64,000 nt of DNA from Paramacrobiotus metropolitanus (lineage: Eukaryota; Tardigrada; Eutardigrada; Parachela; Macrobiotidae), in the NCBI RefSeq assembly GCF_019649055.1, contig NW_026570309.1, positions 372,001 to 436,000 on the forward strand, read 5' to 3'. This document shows positions 43,247-53,269 of this stretch, piece by piece (position 1 is the first letter of the stretch; each line of letters opens with the position of its first letter). A model generated the notes under the pieces. It was not told where the DNA came from. It made no database searches and saw only the letters and a program-made list of their open reading frames with translations. The translations under genes were made by a program, and so were the position numbers.

Positions 43247-44165
43247 AATAGCTTTTATGTCACGCTTCCATCTGATGCCTGTATGCAACAGTTCCCAAAG
43301 AATAATGCAGCTGAATGGACCACAAAGTTAAAGAGCGTGATATCGCTACCGGGACAATGGGAAATGGCATTGGTGGAAATACAGTATCCTAATTCAATGT
43401 ACAATTTACCCAGTCCCCAAACGTTGCACGTTGACCAAATTACTTCTATGGATAGCAACGGTGTTTTCGCTATGGAGAGGGACACAATTACGGTACCTGC
43501 AGGGATCTATGAGAAAAGTGACATCATTAATTTTATCAACAGTAAAGTACCACGGTTAAAGCCATTTCGCGATTCTACAGCGAAAGAACAGGCGGCTTTC
43601 CAACTAGAATTATTTGCAACCGAGCCCAAGCTCAAAGTGAAATTTCCCAGCGTACGTGTTTTTCTGGATTTTCCTCCCTCATCTTTGCATCTATCCCGTA
43701 TGCTTGGATTTAAAGAACGACGATTTTCTGCTGCACAGTCTGAACAATATGAAAATTTTTAATGGAAAAACGAATTTTGCTTCCGCAGCTACAACACTGT
43801 CCGACCAGCTGAAAGCCCTGGCAGAGTTGCAACTGTTGGAGACGTCTATAACAATGACAGCAGATAAGCCCGTAAATATGCACATTGGGAACCAGTCAAT
43901 TTTGTCTACTGCAACAAGTGCGACTACAATATTGTGGGCGATGAAACTATGCAGCTTTTGCGCGCTTTCCCCATTAAAGCAAGTGTTCCTCGCTTCGAAA
44001 TTGTTTCCGAAAGGTTTGAGGATCCACATTATTTACCTGTTTTATACGATCGACTGGACACTATTGATATCAACATTGCAACTGATCTCGGAGAAGCGGC
44101 AATTTTTCAGACTGGAAAGTCAATGGTAAAGCTGCATTTCCGCCCCATTCAGTATTACTATCGCT
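43237..44165 (+). pseudogene. Penton-like/minor capsid Polinton protein, two frameshifts
   Basis: The ATG at 43,237 overlaps the original integrase stop. The start MAHNSFYVTLPSDAC, then FTTKL-like AEWTTKLKSVISLPG and WEMALVEIQYPNSMYN, is the hallmark of a structural protein found in nearly all Polintons, thought to be the single-jelly-roll minor capsid protein. The frame breaks near 43,757 (run of T) and again near 43,905; the last part, KLHFRPI, ends at 44,165. As it stands no full-length protein could be made. Confidence 0.7.
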
Positions 44166-44268
44166 AAAAAATGCCCGTAATCCTCTTTGAGCCGTCACCA
44201 TCGTTCTATCTGGATTTATTTGCGGGGCCGCCACGGGCGCTAGTAGCCAGCACGGCTATGGAGCCGTC

Positions 44269-44589
44269 ATGACACGCTATCGCGGGAGTTTAATGCAAAA
44301 TGGCAGCGGATTTATGCTACCTAATTTCCTGCGCGCAATGTTTAGTAAATTAGCGCATTTTGCTGCCCCGGTTATTAAAGCAGCGGCACCACATGCCAGA
44401 GCAGCAATGGAAGCAGCAAAGCCCCACTTACGCGACGCAGCGACAACAGTTTTAAGTGAAACATCCAAGAAGGTAGGAGAGAAAATTTCGGAAGCGTTAA
44501 CTGCGCAACCTCAACAGCAAGGAGGCATCAAACGGCTCAAGCAGCAGCACAAGAGGACAAAAGATAAAGAAACCTTCCTTCCGACTTAA
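44269..44589 (+). CDS. Adenovirus pVI/pX-like small virion protein (106 aa)
   Basis: The protein has an N-terminal RYRGSLMQNGSGFM, an amphipathic Ala-rich helix (APVIKAAAPHARAAMEAA) and a basic Lys/Gln-rich tail. This composition and the position between the penton-like and capsid genes fit the small membrane-active or DNA-binding virion proteins of Polintons. The upstream frame is open back to a TGA but has no earlier ATG. The frame is intact. Assignment rests on composition and gene order, not on a motif. Confidence 0.5.
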   Translation: MTRYRGSLMQNGSGFMLPNFLRAMFSKLAHFAAPVIKAAAPHARAAMEAAKPHLRDAATTVLSETSKKVGEKISEALTAQPQQQGGIKRLKQQHKRTKDKETFLPT

Positions 44590-44635
44590 ACGGCTTAAGC
44601 GGATTCCCCAAGAGAATTTGAGGACGCATTTTAAA

Positions 44636-45966
44636 ATGGCTTTTATTTTGGAAGGAAGCGTGCCAGCTATGCAGGTCGAGTCGGATTTATTCTCCGTTCC
44701 GGCCACTCTAGCGGATTTTGTGCGGACAGAAGAAGAACGCATTCTACCAACATCAGGGCAAACAGAAGAAATTAGTTCTGGAGAAATTTCCTTTTACATT
44801 CCCCTTCAACGTCGGCGCTGCTAGTGCTACCGGAAATTACGCTAGAAATGGATATTGCAATCAAAAAGCAAATTGCAGGACTTGGTGCGGCTACGCATAT
44901 TGAAAACACGGATCTGGTAGCACCAGTGAACTTGATTGCGCATTCTATATTCAGCTCGGTAGAGGTAACAATGGCCAACCGCCTGATAACTAATTCCACC
45001 CCATTATATGCCTACCGAGCGTACTTGGAAAATTTGTTGGGGTACACACCGGCTGCCCTAAAAAGCCAGGCAACAAGTGCTGGATTTTATATAGACACTC
45101 CCGGGTACCTAGAAGATCATGCCAATAACGCTGGAGAAGTAACGCGAAAAGCTATGTTTGTGACCAACGAGTACGTCCCGTTCAGCGCCAAATTATGTAC
45201 GGACATTTTTCAGCAGGGAAAAATTTGATCACCGGTGTACCGCTACATGTGCGCCTCATTTTGAATAAGCCGGAATTCTACCTGCGTTCATATGCCAATC
45301 TTCCAGTGGATACCTTTAAAGCATACATTCGCAATCCGCGGTTGTACGTCAAACGCTTTGTGCCTAATCCGGCATATTTGTCTGCGCTTACTGCCCAATT
45401 ATCGACAAAGACTGTGAAATACCCTATTGAGCGAGTGTGTATGCGTGTTAATGATATTGGTATGATTCAGAGCACAGTGCTGGCTAATTTACATATTGGA
45501 GCAGTACCCAAATGTGTTTTGTGGGATTTGTAAAAGCTCGAGTTTTCACGGGCTGCGCCGAGGTAATCCGTTTAACTTTGAACATTTCAATCTCAACTAT
45601 ATAAGTGTCGAAGTCGACGGACAGTCGTATCCCGCACAAGCCTACCGACCAAATTTCGCCACGGGTGATTATTTGCAATCATATGACGGTCTGTTGGAGA
45701 CGCTCGGCCGCTTGCACGCACCGGACGGGGCGCTGCCTTTCGACCGTAAAGCATTTGCGGAAGGATTTGCTATTTGGGGATTCGATCTGACACCTTCACG
45801 GACAGGCCGGGGACCGATGAGCACCGTGCGCCAAGGAAATCTATCAATCCGCCTGCAGTTCGCCGCCCAATTAACTGAACCAATTATGGCCATTACGATG
45901 ATGGTGTGGGATAATATTATTGAAGTCAATTCACATCGCCAGCTAATTGCGGATTTTACAGCGTAA
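44636..45966 (+). pseudogene. Major capsid protein (double jelly roll) of the Polinton, frameshifted
   Basis: The start MAFILEGSVPAMQVESDLF is the usual N terminus of Polinton major capsid proteins. Further recognisable segments are LVAPVNLIAHSIFSSVEVT, YAYRAYLENLLGY, VPLHVRLILNKPEFYL and FDLTPSRTGRG. They lie in three to four pieces in different frames, with breaks near 44,801, 45,200 and 45,495. Total span is about 443 codons, the normal size. The gene is therefore inactive in this copy unless the breaks are sequencing errors. Confidence 0.8.
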
Positions 45967-46099
45967 AAACCTAACGTAAGTGTTGTAAGACTTAAAAATG
46001 CCGTGTTGTTGCCTGCGCGGTAAGCTTCAGGGTCGCCAGCGGGGGTGGGCGCGCCGTCGGCCCCTTTTGACGCTGAAGAGAATCGTGACGGATGTGGTA

Positions 46100-46145
46100 A
46101 ACAATGGGCGACCGGAGCGCTTCGCGCTCTCGGTCGCCCGTTGTT
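46100..46145. terminator. Long hairpin between capsid and protease genes
   Basis: AACAATGGGCGACCGGAGCG pairs with CGCTCTCGGTCGCCCGTTGT across a short CTTCG-type loop, with one wobble and one bulge. It lies 135 nt after the capsid stop and 60 nt before the protease start. It could end or process the capsid transcript; that is inferred from position only. Confidence 0.5.
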
Positions 46146-46204
46146 CTAGGACAAAGTGTAAAAAAAAAATTCAGATTTTATTTTGAATGCAGATCGGCAC
46201 TAAA

Positions 46205-46711
46205 ATGGACACTGCTGAAATCGACCACGTGCTACGTTCAAGTACCGTGACGAAAGACGCTTTTATTGGTGTATTTGCTGCGGACATGTTACCACCGTCC
46301 CTGCCAATGAAGCTGCCATGGGCATGCGTTGTCAATACTGACGAAGCTGCAAAGCCAGGCTCGCATTGGTTGGCGTTCTACCAGGACGTCCCGGGAAAAT
46401 TGGAATATTTTGACTCTTATGGTCACGAACCGAGATTTTACGGCATCCATATTGAAAGTTTTTGCAAGAACGCCGAGTTAGTTATTTCGCAAGCGCATCG
46501 TTTACAAATGGAATGGAGTACCGTATGCGGACAGTACTGCTGTGCTGCATCCGTTGTGGAGCTGTATTCATTTCCGGTGAGGACCGCACTGAACAAAAAA
46601 GGATCGCGGATATTAACATGCCTGACATTTTTAGCGCATGAATCATTGAGCGATCTGTTTGGAAATTCAGATGATAACAAAAATGCTGTAGCGGAATTTA
46701 TTCATATATAA
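46205..46711 (+). CDS. Adenain-type cysteine protease of the Polinton (168 aa)
   Basis: The catalytic elements of the adenovirus-type maturation protease (C5/C48 fold) are in order: His in GSHWLAFY, Asp in LEYFDSYGHE, and the Gln-equivalent/Cys region STVCGQYCCA. The protein ends near the usual length of about 170-200 aa and the frame is intact. The ATG at 46,205 has a better context (AAAATGG) than the one at 46,187. It would cleave capsid precursors during virion maturation, which is why Polintons are believed able to form particles. Confidence 0.9.
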   Translation: MDTAEIDHVLRSSTVTKDAFIGVFAADMLPPSLPMKLPWACVVNTDEAAKPGSHWLAFYQDVPGKLEYFDSYGHEPRFYGIHIESFCKNAELVISQAHRLQMEWSTVCGQYCCAASVVELYSFPVRTALNKKGSRILTCLTFLAHESLSDLFGNSDDNKNAVAEFIHI

Positions 46712-46774
46712 TCTGAGTATCTTGGGTGCATCTTTGAGACTAGTAAAATCACGTTGCCAGAGCTCGTCTTTACG

Positions 46775-49700
46775 ATGACGCAAGTACCTGATCGTGTACA
46801 GGGCAACTCTAACGCCTGTACTAGTAACCCACAGTTTGCTGATACCGCACTTTTCAATCATGATTATGCTCTTCTTGATCATAATTATACTGTACCACGA
46901 GCTGATCTGCCAGCTTTGAATATAGCTGACGAAGTCGATCCAGACTTGAATGACATTAAAGATTATTATGTGCTCGAAAATATCGGAGCAAAATATTCCC
47001 AGAAATTTTCAGTTTCGTTCGAAACTTACAAATGTACAGTGACGGGGCTGGATAATCTATCGTTCAAGTATGCTGTTAAAACGATAACACTCGTTTTGAA
47101 AGATATTCTGGAGAGTGTGATTGCTGCGATTCCAGCGCATAACCTGGTGCGAATCCGCATGTATCAAAATGCTCTGCAGTATCCAATTTGGATGCCACCT
47201 ATTCGGCGGGACCAAATAACAACTGAACGGTGGATGACGACAATAAGGCGGATTCTAAACTCTAATCAGGCTTTTCTGCTAGACGAATCATTTGAACTGT
47301 CAGTCCAGCACACTGATTTGCCATCCGGATCATGCAGAAAAAATGTATCAAAATTGTTGCAGCGGATTTTAGACAACAAAAGATGTATTACCCAGATTCG
47401 AAATACGGACTGTTTGTGTATGGCCAGGGCTATAGTTGTGGCACAAGCGCATGCAGATGGCGACAAAGAGCTGTACACAAAGCTTTACCGAACCAAAAGT
47501 TGCAAGACCAGAAGACAAAAGAATTATTGTTGACTGCCAACCTGCCAAACAGAGAATTCAACGTGCAAGATATTCCCCGCTTTGAAGAAGTTTTACCGAA
47601 TTATCAGTTTATTGTGGTATCTGTGGATCATGGAAATTCTATCGTCTACTGCGGCGCCTACTGCGAAAAGCGAATTATGCTGCTGCATCACGATCAACAT
47701 TTTGATGTTTTAACATCTTTACCGGCCTATTTTGAGCACCACTATTACTGTTACCGTTGCATGAAAGGCTACGATCAAAGACAGTATCACCGCTGCGAGT
47801 TCAAGTGCCACCAGTGTTTGTCTGCAACTTGCAAAATGAATAAGCAAGAAACCATACACTGTCTGGACTGTAACCGCGATTTCTATGGGCAAGATTGTTT
47901 TGACAGACACCAAGCTGGGAGCAGCACCATCTGCGCAAATTTTTCATTTGCCGTGAGTGTAAAACCTTTGTCTCTATGGTAAATCGCCGTATGAAGACCA
48001 ATTACGATACAATTCATGGTGAGGACAATGACCAGGACCACGATATTGCTGAGGAAATCGAACTAGATGTTGACGATCAGCAACATCGATGTGGTGAGTT
48101 TTTTGTGCGACTTGCTCGTTATTCTATATGCCGGAGGAAAACCATGTGTGTTATATGAAACCCGTGGAATTTACGGATAAAGAAAAGGCCAAGCACCATA
48201 ACGACAAGCTGGCATACTTTGACCTGGAAACATATCAAGACGAGAGTGGAGAATTTAAAGTCAACCTAGCGGTGATCGCGACAAAAAATGAAAAATTTAT
48301 TCTTCCAGAAAACGGTAATATTAACGGCGACATTTCACAAGAACTTGGCGATTTCATTTTCAGTGAGCGTTTCCGTGGCTACACATTTATGGCGCACAAT
48401 TTGAAGGTAGCGAAAGTCAACACGTTAAGTAACTTCTTTATTAAATAAATTGATAATTTATTTTTCAGGGATTTGATGGATACTTCATTTTGAATTATCT
48501 CGTGAAAAACGGCGTTATTCCACGTCCGCTTATTTTCAACGGGAGCAAGGTTATGCAGATGGACGTGCCCAAACTCAAAATAAAATTTCGTGACTCTATG
48601 AACTATGTACCATCATCGTTAAAAATTTTGCGAAAGCATTTGGTTTGCAAGAAACCAAAGGAGATTTCCCACACAAACTTAATAAGCCTGAAAACTGGAA
48701 TAAAATAATTGCTTGGCCCGATCGTCATGACTATGGCTATCAGTCTATGAAAAGAAAGAACGAAAGCGCTTCATGAAATGGTACCGCAAAGAGCGACGCC
48801 GTCACAGGAACAAATTCGACTTTAATGCACACTTTATCAAGTAAGCTAAACCCTTATGCTATTTACAGAATCGAACTTATCCGATTCGTTTTAGGTATTG
48901 CTCACAAGATGTCCTCATTTTGCAACAAGCGTGCGAAAAATTTCGAGCGCTTTTCCAACAGGTAACCGATGGATTATGCCCATTTGCGTCTGGACTAACC
49001 ACACCCGGCATGTGCAATTACTTTTGGAGAGCGCGAATGCTGAAGGAAAACCAAATTGCGTTGATCGGCCCTCCTGGTCAGGGCAAAAAGTCATCTGTCA
49101 AAGGAGAGCGTTGGCTACGCTGGATTGAAATGGAAAATGATGTAAAATTGCAAAAGAGCATCGAATCGGTCACTGGACTGTGGATGGTTTTGATCGGGAT
49201 ACAAAAACCGCTTACGAGTTTTAGGTTAGTCAGCTCGATATAAATGTTATCGATCACATTCAAAACGCAATTCACCTTCAATGTTTTTGTGCAGGATGTA
49301 TGTGGCACGGCTGCAGCGAATGCACAACAAAAGCACGCTGCATCCCTTTCTGAAACGGCCAATGGAGGAAGTCAACAAAGCAACTGCCTTACGCCTTGAA
49401 GCTATCAAAACTATGGGCTATTCCGTAGTTTCGATCTGGGAACACGACTATGATAGCCGGCTCACTACTGACCTGGAATTTCAGAAAATAATTCAGTTGA
49501 CCGGTATTGAAGAACCTATGCACCCCCGAGACGCATTTACTGGTGGCAGGGCAAACGCTATCAAGTTGTACCACAAGTGCGATCCTGGAGAAAAAATCTA
49601 TTCGCTCGACGTTATCAGCGAATACCCTTATATTAACAAAAATCTACCTTATCCGGTGGGACCGCCTGTTATCATTACTAAAGATTTTCCGCCTGTGGAG

Positions 49701-51053
49701 AGTATTTTTGGAATAATTAAATGTCGCGTCATTCCTCCACCGTCGTTGTTTTTACCGGTGCTACCTTACAAAACTGATAAACTGACTTTTCCTTTATGCG
49801 CTAAATGCGTGACGGAACGCGTAAACGAACCATGTTCTCACGATGATGAGGACAGGGCTCTGGAAGGAACTTGGTGCACTCCAGAAATTCATCGAGCATT
49901 AGAAGTTGGCTATCGTATCGATAAAATATACTCGGCTTGGCACTATCCAGAACAAATGCAGTATTTATTCAGAGAATACATTGACCTGTTTTGAAGCTGA
50001 AAACGGAAGCTTCTGGATATCCACCACAGTGTCAAACGGAAGATGAAAAAGACAGATATATTCAAGAATTCCTTGCTAAAGAAAATATTCTACTGGATAA
50101 AAGAATATTGCGAAAAACGACGCATTGAGAGCTCTTTGCAAGCTTATGCTAAATAGTTTTTGGTACACATGTGAATTTATTTAATTTGTGCATGTTCATT
50201 ATTTTTACGCTCATTGCAGGGGAAAATTTGGTCAACAGGAAGACCGATCCAACACGGATATGGTGGAAAAGAAAGAGGTATTCCATGATTACTTGTTTTC
50301 TAACAAGTACGAAGTCGCCGGGTTCGATTTGGTCACCGATGAAGTTATGGCAGTTCAATACCGCTCCAAGAAGGACTACATTGCGACGAGCAAAAAAACC
50401 AATGTTGTTATCGCAGCTTTTACGACTGCGTACGCACGGCTACACTTATTAAAATTCATGGAAATGGTTGGAGACCGTTTGTTATACCACGATACAGGTG
50501 AAGGCGCGAAACAGTATTATCGGCAAATTGGCTCATCCACTTCTTTATTTTGCAGACAGCATTTTCTACATCCATAGAGACGATTTGCCCGATCCACCAA
50601 CGGGAACGTGCTTGGGTGATTTGTCCTCGTCTTTACAGCCTGACGAGTACATTGACGAATTTGTAGCGCTTGGTAAAAGAATAATTATCTAGATAATAAT
50701 ATGCGAGCAACTTAAAATGTTAATTCTTTGTTGTCCCAGGACCAAAAAGCTATGCTTACCGGACAAATACTGGATGTGAAACGATAAAAGTCAAGGGATT
50801 TACGTTGACACGGCAAGCGAAAAAACAGCTAAACCTGGAAAGCCTGAAAGAGATGCTACTGGAAAGCCTGGCACCACCGGACCAGCCAAGCGGAATTACC
50901 GTGAATTATCCGTTCAACATAACACGCAATAAGCGCAAGCTGGAAGTTTCGTCGGCGGAAATTAACAAACGATTTAAACTTACTTACTCAAAACGTAGAA
51001 TTGTTGACTCTGATTTTAACACTCGCCCATGGGGTGATGTTTCGATTGAGTAA
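46775..51053 (+). pseudogene. Protein-primed family B DNA polymerase of the Polinton, with six introns and several frameshifts
   Basis: An N-terminal domain (46,775-47,500) and a Cys/His-rich region (47,740-47,980) precede the exonuclease motifs YFDLETYQDE (Exo I), MAHN..GFDGYFIL (Exo II) and YCSQDVLIL (Exo III). Polymerase motif A is SLDVISEYPY (Glu where Leu is usual), motif B NSFWGKFG, motif C YHDTDS. Six short GT-AG introns fit frame and motifs: 48,407-48,468, 48,841-48,894, 49,225-49,294, 50,163-50,219, 50,498-50,555 and 50,673-50,739. Introns 1, 4 and 5 split Exo II, motif B and motif C. Frameshifts occur near 47,510, 47,930, 48,130 and 48,630 and between 48,740 and 50,000. The family copies the element using a terminal protein as primer. 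Confidence 0.85.
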
Positions 51054-51393
51054 ATCATCAACTTCCAGTGCGGTGCAATTGTTAATAAAGGTCCTGACAC
51101 TGTGGCTTGCTCCGAAAAATGCTTCCAGCAGTATTATAAGAATTAACATAACAATAATGCAAGTCCCCACCACGGCTTCGCAAAAGTTTTTTTTACACAC
51201 AATGCGCGCCATTGTAACAAAAGTCACTTGTTTTTTTTTTCTAGATTTTATGCGTTCCGTGGTGCCTTTAATACTTACTTCCTCCCGAAAGACTGTAATT
51301 AGTTAACTATTGTATAAAATTTTAACTACATATATATATATATATATAGTATTATAGTATGCACTATGGACATACACTATACAATTGTGATGA

Positions 51394-51524
51394 CTCATAT
51401 TCTGGAGTTGGGAGCTGTAGTCATAAAGTCCAACCGGGAATTGCAGCTGGAAAGTGCAGCTCCCAACTCCAGTTTATGACGTAACCGACGCCATTTTATG
51501 TTTATACAATATACTGTTTCTTCT
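51394..51524 (-). repeat. Right terminal inverted repeat of the Polinton
   Basis: Reverse complement of 38,210-38,340 with few mismatches. The internal hairpin CTGGAGTTGGGAGCTG / CAGCTCCCAACTCCAG is present and here nearly perfect. Confidence 0.9.
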
Positions 51525-51530
51525 TATCTG
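51525..51530. repeat. Right target-site duplication of the Polinton
   Basis: TATCTG, identical to 38,204-38,209. Confidence 0.85.
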
Positions 51531-51583
51531 GCATATTATCTTGCAAACATCGGAACATCTGAAGTTTTTCTGGGTTGTGCGAT
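51531..51583 (+). pseudogene. Membrane protein copy C, second part of exon 2
   Basis: These 53 bases continue the frame of 37,925-38,209 once the Polinton and one TATCTG are removed. They code for AYYLANIGTSEVFLGCA and end in TGCGAT, the target duplication of the fold-back element. Confidence 0.75.
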
Positions 51584-52675
51584 TGTAGCCGGCAGGAAGG
51601 TTGACGGGTTGATGGTTGACGCTCAATGAAGGTCATCAACCTTTCTGCCAGAGCTCATCAACCTTTCTCTAAAGGTCATCAACCTTTCTGTAAAGGTTAT
51701 CAACCTTTCTGAAAGGTCATCAACCTTTCTGTAAAGGTTATCAACCTTCTAAAAGGTCATCAACTTTTCTGTAAAGGTCATCAACCTTTCTGCCGGCGGT
51801 GTCTATTGATCTTATTGTGCTCATTGTACTTTATTGTGCAACACAATTATTTCGCTGTCGGTTAAGACATAATATTATATCGACTGTTCGTAGTTCGTAC
51901 GTTGCGTCTGCATGTTTGATCGTAGGTAAGCGGTTTAACTTATAAGGCAATACCGATGGTGAAAACTGTGACAGACAACTTTTGCAGTTGCGCAAAAGCT
52001 TGATGTGATGAATGGGTGCCGACACCGGTTCGGCAGAAAGGTTGATGCGTCAATGATTCTGTACTTGTCATATTATTTTTTTCGTGGCAGTTGTGCTCAT
52101 TGTAAGTCACTGTTGTCGTCAGTTCAAGGTGGATTCAGTGAACTGCTTCGCTTGCTTATTCAACATCCAAGCCAGGTGTTTAAAAAAACCATTAATTAAT
52201 TTGCTTTTCAACGAGCTAGAGGAACGATAAGCAAATGGAGCTACAATGGGTGCATTGGCGTCGTTGATAGGAGTAATGGATACCGTTGGGAGATTCATGG
52301 ATAACCTCTGGCAGAAAGATGGATGTCCTATGGCAGAAAACTGGATGTCCTCTCTAGTAAGGCAGATGGTCTCCGGCAGAAAGTAAATAGCCTTTCCAAA
52401 AATGTGAATAATCCTCGGCAAAGATGTGGATTACCACTGGTGGAAAGGTGGATCACTTCGGCAGAAAGGTTGATAACCTAAAGAAAAAGGTTGATGACCT
52501 TTAGAGAAAGGTTGATGAGCTCTGGCAGAAAGGTTGATGACCTTTAGAGAAAGGTTGATGAGCTCTGGAAGAAAGGTTGATGACCTTTAGAGAAAGGTTG
52601 ATGCGCTCTGGCAGAAAGGTTGATGACCTTCATTGAACGTCAACCATCAACCTGTCAACCTTTCTGCCGGCTACA
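51584..52675. mobile_element. 1.09-kb fold-back element with repeat-built arms
   Basis: Termini are TGTAGCCGGC and its reverse complement, flanked by 6-bp duplications TGCGAT (51,578-51,583 and 52,676-52,681). Arms of about 215 bp (51,584-51,800 and 52,455-52,675) are inverted copies made of tandem units of about 25 bp reading AGGTCATCAACCTTTCTG. The middle 650 bp hold degenerate versions such as ATGTCCT.TGGCAGAAA and no transposase. It is a non-autonomous fold-back transposon; the class is uncertain. Confidence 0.85.
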
Positions 52676-52681
52676 TGCGAT

Positions 52682-52790
52682 AAACTTCACACCGCTAATT
52701 TTGCTGGAGGGTGTCCACTATATTGCCACCGTTCACTGTCGGCGTTCAGCGCAATGCCTGCAGCTGGCAATGAAACACCTGGACGGGTAA
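52682..52790 (+). pseudogene. Membrane protein copy C, last part of exon 2
   Basis: After removal of the fold-back element and one TGCGAT, the frame continues with NFTPLILLEGVHYIATVH, aligned with the last membrane helix of copies A and B, and ends at TAA 52,788-52,790, close to the usual end. Confidence 0.75.
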
Positions 52791-52937
52791 TCGCAGCACT
52801 ACGCGATTTCACGATTGCTGCCCGAGTGCCTCCAACAAACAACCACGGAAATTCTGAAAATGGCTGGATTTAAACGTAGATGTTCAACTGCAGGAGGCTT
52901 CAGCAACTAACTAACATGTTTGCGTAATATGGACATT

Positions 52938-52975
52938 ACAAGAAACAGCCTCGGCTTCGCCTCCGCGTTTCTTGG
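52938..52975. repeat. 38-bp repeat, right copy of an inverted pair
   Basis: ACAAGAAACAGCCTCGGCTT through GTTTCTTGG; reverse complement of 37,173-37,210. Confidence 0.8.
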
Positions 52976-53269
52976 GTTCTAAACTCCTTGGCCGGTTTAC
53001 GGATTGTTAACTTAGAACGGATAAATCTGAAGAGCCCGACAACAAAAATTTTATAAAAAAAATGGATGTTTTGGTTTCGTGCAGTCGAACGCAGTTACTT
53101 TGACTTTACAGATCATTTTTTGTTAAATTTTCTTAGCGAAAAACCATCCGGATCTAATCACCCACGAGAGTATCACATTGCAAACTAAAAGGACGCTAAG
53201 ACTAGACAGTGGTGCTAGATAGGTCACCCATTAAGAACTTAGCAGGGCCTGCTCTATTTTGCTCAGTAA

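Larger units (their letters stand above)
38210..51524. mobile_element. Polinton/Maverick DNA transposon, 13,315 bp
   Basis: Both ends are visible: the element begins AGAAGAAACAGTATA and ends with its reverse complement, inside 131-bp terminal inverted repeats, flanked by TATCTG on both sides. AG-type termini, a 6-bp duplication and the gene set (protein-primed PolB, retroviral-type integrase, adenain protease, packaging ATPase, jelly-roll capsid) define a Polinton. Gene order from the left: three-exon unknown gene, TBP-like and nuclease-like genes (minus strand), ATPase, small proteins, integrase, penton-like protein, pVI-like protein, capsid, protease, PolB. Several genes are frameshifted, so this copy is probably not autonomous. 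It is short compared with the usual 15-20 kb. Confidence 0.95.

Noticed and set aside
42278-43762. Natural integrase-penton fusion protein
   Set aside because: The normal integrase ending and stop are visible in the next frame, overlapping the penton-like start, so a one-base loss explains the fusion better.
51584-52675. CRISPR-like array because of regularly spaced repeats
   Set aside because: Units are contiguous minisatellite copies without unique spacers, inverted between arms, in animal DNA.
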